From: Fredinandcohnia onubensis
GTDB taxonomy: Bacteria > Bacillota > Bacilli > Bacillales > Bacillaceae_L
Assembly: GCF_002734215.1 (NCBI RefSeq)
Contig: NZ_NSEB01000013.1
Location: forward strand, 1-54,872
Length of the DNA stretch: 54,872 nt
Reading direction: 5' to 3'
The notes under the pieces were generated by a model. That model made no database searches. It was not told where the DNA came from and worked only from the letters and a program-made list of their open reading frames with translations. Positions 53,254 to 54,872 of the stretch are shown here, one piece after another (position 1 is the stretch's first letter; each line of letters starts with the position of its first letter). The translations under genes and the position numbers were made by a program.

Positions 53254-54576
53254 ATGAAAAAGTATTTTCAATTCGATGAGCTTGGAACTACTTACAAACG
53301 AGAAATCATTGGTGGACTAACAACGTTTTTATCCATGGCTTATATCTTATTCGTTAACCCATCAATTTTATCATTAAGTGATGTACCGGATTTACCGTCA
53401 GAGTTAAGAATGGATGCTAATGCAGTATTTGTTGCAACCGCACTTGCAGCTGCTATTGGTACACTTATCATGGGGATTGTTGCAAAATACCCTGTTGCTT
53501 TAGCTCCTGGTATGGGACTAAACGCATTCTTCGCTTATTCAGTTGTATTAGGAATGGGAATTTCATGGCAAACTGCTTTATCGGGTGTTTTAGTATCAGG
53601 AATCTTTTTAGTTCTCCTAACGTTAACACGCATCCGTGAAAAGATTATCGATGCCATTCCGCAAAACCTAAAGCTAGCAGTTGGTGCGGGGATTGGATTG
53701 TTTATCACATTTATAGGATTTAAAAACGCAGGGATTGTAATTGCAGATCCAGCTACTCTAGTAGCGTTGGGTGACCTATCAAACGGAAACACATTATTAA
53801 CTATTTTTGGTCTTGTCATTACAGTAATCTTAATGGTTCGTAAAGTAAACGGTGCTGTATTTATCGGTATGGTAATCACAGCTATTATAGGGATGATTGT
53901 TAATTTAATTGAAGTACCGGATAAGGTGGTTAGTTCTGTACCAAGTCTAGCACCTACATTTGGAGCAGCTTTTGCTAACTTTGGAGATATTTTTACAATG
54001 GACATGCTGATTGTGATTCTTACATTAATGTTCGTTGACTTCTTTGATACAGCAGGAACATTAGTAGGGGTAGCGAACCAAGCAGGTATCATGAAAAATA
54101 ATAAACTTCCTCGTGCAGGAAGAGCGTTAGTATCAGATTCAACTGGTACAGTAATCGGAGCTATCTTAGGAACATCTTCAACAACTTCTTACGTTGAATC
54201 AACAGCAGGTGTTGCTGCAGGTGCAAGATCCGGATTTGCTTCAGTTGTGACAGCAGTATTTTTCTTATTAGCCTTATTCTTCTCTCCATTATTAGGAGTT
54301 GTAACACCAGCCGTTACATCACCAGCACTAATTATTGTTGGGGTGTTGATGGTTGCAACGTTAGGCGATATTGAATGGAAAAAGTTCGAGATTGCTGTTC
54401 CGGCATTCTTAACAATCCTGACAATGCCTTTAACTTCAAGTATCGCAACTGGTATTGCAATTGGCTTTATCTTTTACCCAATCACTATGATAGTTAAAGG
54501 AAGAGCAAAAGAAATACACCCTATTATGTACGGTTTATTCATTATCTTTATCTTATATTTTATCTTCTTAGTTTAA
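53254..54576 (+). CDS. pbuG: hypoxanthine/guanine permease PbuG
   Basis: 440-residue proton-coupled purine permease of the AzgA-like NCS2 family, with 12-14 helices. Conserved GGLTTFLSMAYILFVNP near the N-terminus, APGMGLNAFF, and the STTSYVESTAGVAAGARSG motif. The ATG at 53254 has GGGAGAGGG 10 bases upstream; longer readings run through the riboswitch terminator. The gene is in the same place as in B. subtilis, after guaA. Confidence 0.95.
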   Translation: MKKYFQFDELGTTYKREIIGGLTTFLSMAYILFVNPSILSLSDVPDLPSELRMDANAVFVATALAAAIGTLIMGIVAKYPVALAPGMGLNAFFAYSVVLGMGISWQTALSGVLVSGIFLVLLTLTRIREKIIDAIPQNLKLAVGAGIGLFITFIGFKNAGIVIADPATLVALGDLSNGNTLLTIFGLVITVILMVRKVNGAVFIGMVITAIIGMIVNLIEVPDKVVSSVPSLAPTFGAAFANFGDIFTMDMLIVILTLMFVDFFDTAGTLVGVANQAGIMKNNKLPRAGRALVSDSTGTVIGAILGTSSTTSYVESTAGVAAGARSGFASVVTAVFFLLALFFSPLLGVVTPAVTSPALIIVGVLMVATLGDIEWKKFEIAVPAFLTILTMPLTSSIATGIAIGFIFYPITMIVKGRAKEIHPIMYGLFIIFILYFIFLV

Positions 54577-54583
54577 AAAATGA

Positions 54584-54620
54584 AGGGATACCGGATTTAA
54601 AAATCTGGTATCTTTTTTTT
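54584..54620 (+). terminator. terminator of pbuG
   Basis: GGATACCGGAT...ATCTGGTATC stem with a TTTAAAA-type loop and nine Ts. Confidence 0.9.
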
Positions 54621-54705
54621 ATTTTGTTAGATCTTTTGGAATTGGTTTTTGTCGAGATGTGTAATAACGAGAATAATATGGTCAAATATTCCAGAAAAAA
54701 TTAGG

Positions 54706-54734
54706 TTGACGGTGAACCTTAAACTTGGTATATT
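54706..54734 (+). promoter_or_regulatory. rrn P1-type promoter
   Basis: TTGACG (54706-54711), 17-base spacer, TATATT (54729-54734). First of two tandem promoters before an rRNA operon leader. Confidence 0.83.
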
Positions 54735-54786
54735 AAGTAGGTCGCTATTACAGTACTTTAAAAAATAAATCAATTTTTAAAAGTTG

Positions 54787-54815
54787 TTGACATAAACTTT
54801 TAAAGATGATATATT
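54787..54815 (+). promoter_or_regulatory. rrn P2-type promoter
   Basis: Consensus TTGACA (54787-54792), 17-base spacer, TATATT (54810-54815). Downstream AGTCGCTGA and then GTTCTTTGAAAACTGAACA (about 54849-54867), the antitermination/boxA-like leader that precedes Bacillus 16S genes. Confidence 0.9.
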
Positions 54816-54872
54816 ATAAAAGTCGCTGATGAACAGCGGGTTAAAAAGTTCTTTGAAAACTGAACACAATAC

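Noticed and set aside
53535-54092. 185-residue antisense frame in pbuG
   Set aside because: Shadow of the permease gene; Ile/Thr/Pro-rich composition and no ribosome site.

Overview
The window is a low-GC Firmicute chromosome segment, most likely from a Bacillaceae species related to but distinct from Bacillus subtilis. The gene order matches the B. subtilis region between two rRNA operons: 5S rRNA, tRNA-fMet and tRNA-Asp, then thiL-tsaE-tsaB-rimI-tsaD, an ABC-F gene, moaC, rex, tatA-tatC, ydiK-ydiL-like genes and groES-groEL. Further right come a MoxR/DUF58/transglutaminase operon, guaA and pbuG. The last 170 bases hold tandem promoters and a leader typical of a second rRNA operon, so the window runs from the end of one rrn operon to the start of another.

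Left core (1-12590): housekeeping genes for thiamine pyrophosphate, t6A tRNA modification, molybdopterin, redox sensing, Tat export and chaperonins. A cluster of DnaA boxes lies between tsaD and the ABC-F gene. Two sets of 52-bp tandem repeats fill the stretch between the tRNAs and thiL.

Accessory region (12571-31680): the 3' end of groEL is an integration site. A 23-bp sequence covering the groEL stop codon is repeated exactly at 27748-27770, and a 14-bp core of it recurs at 31667-31680. This splits the insert into two tandem elements. Element 1 (about 15.2 kb) has a tyrosine integrase, an XRE repressor, an excisionase-like protein, a primase-helicase and a GTAC-iteron origin candidate. This resembles a phage-inducible chromosomal island or a replicating integrative element. 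Its cargo is a type II restriction-modification pair, a YkyB-like protein, and a group with an AlkA-like glycosylase, a MazG-like pyrophosphohydrolase, a large iron-sulfur HhH-GPD-like protein and a solitary PD-(D/E)xK nuclease. Element 2 (about 3.9 kb) has no integrase. It carries a primase-helicase fusion of the TOTE type and a self-inhibited Fic protein. It has its own distinct arm-type repeats near both ends.

Right core (31681-54872): a guanine riboswitch precedes a BMP-family nucleoside ABC importer. Then come a DUF421/DUF4363 pair, a MerR-like coiled-coil DNA-binding protein flanked by three copies of a 17-bp palindrome, a YdjM-like membrane protein, an L25/Ctc protein, a glycine-betaine-type ABC transporter, the MoxR operon, guaA and pbuG. 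guaA and pbuG each have a guanine riboswitch, so three purine salvage or synthesis units in this window share guanine control. A large folded element of unknown function lies in the guaA leader.

The most promising undescribed material is the glycosylase/nuclease group (23764-27170), the palindrome-flanked MerR-like gene (39058-40047) and the GTAC iteron array (17593-17886).
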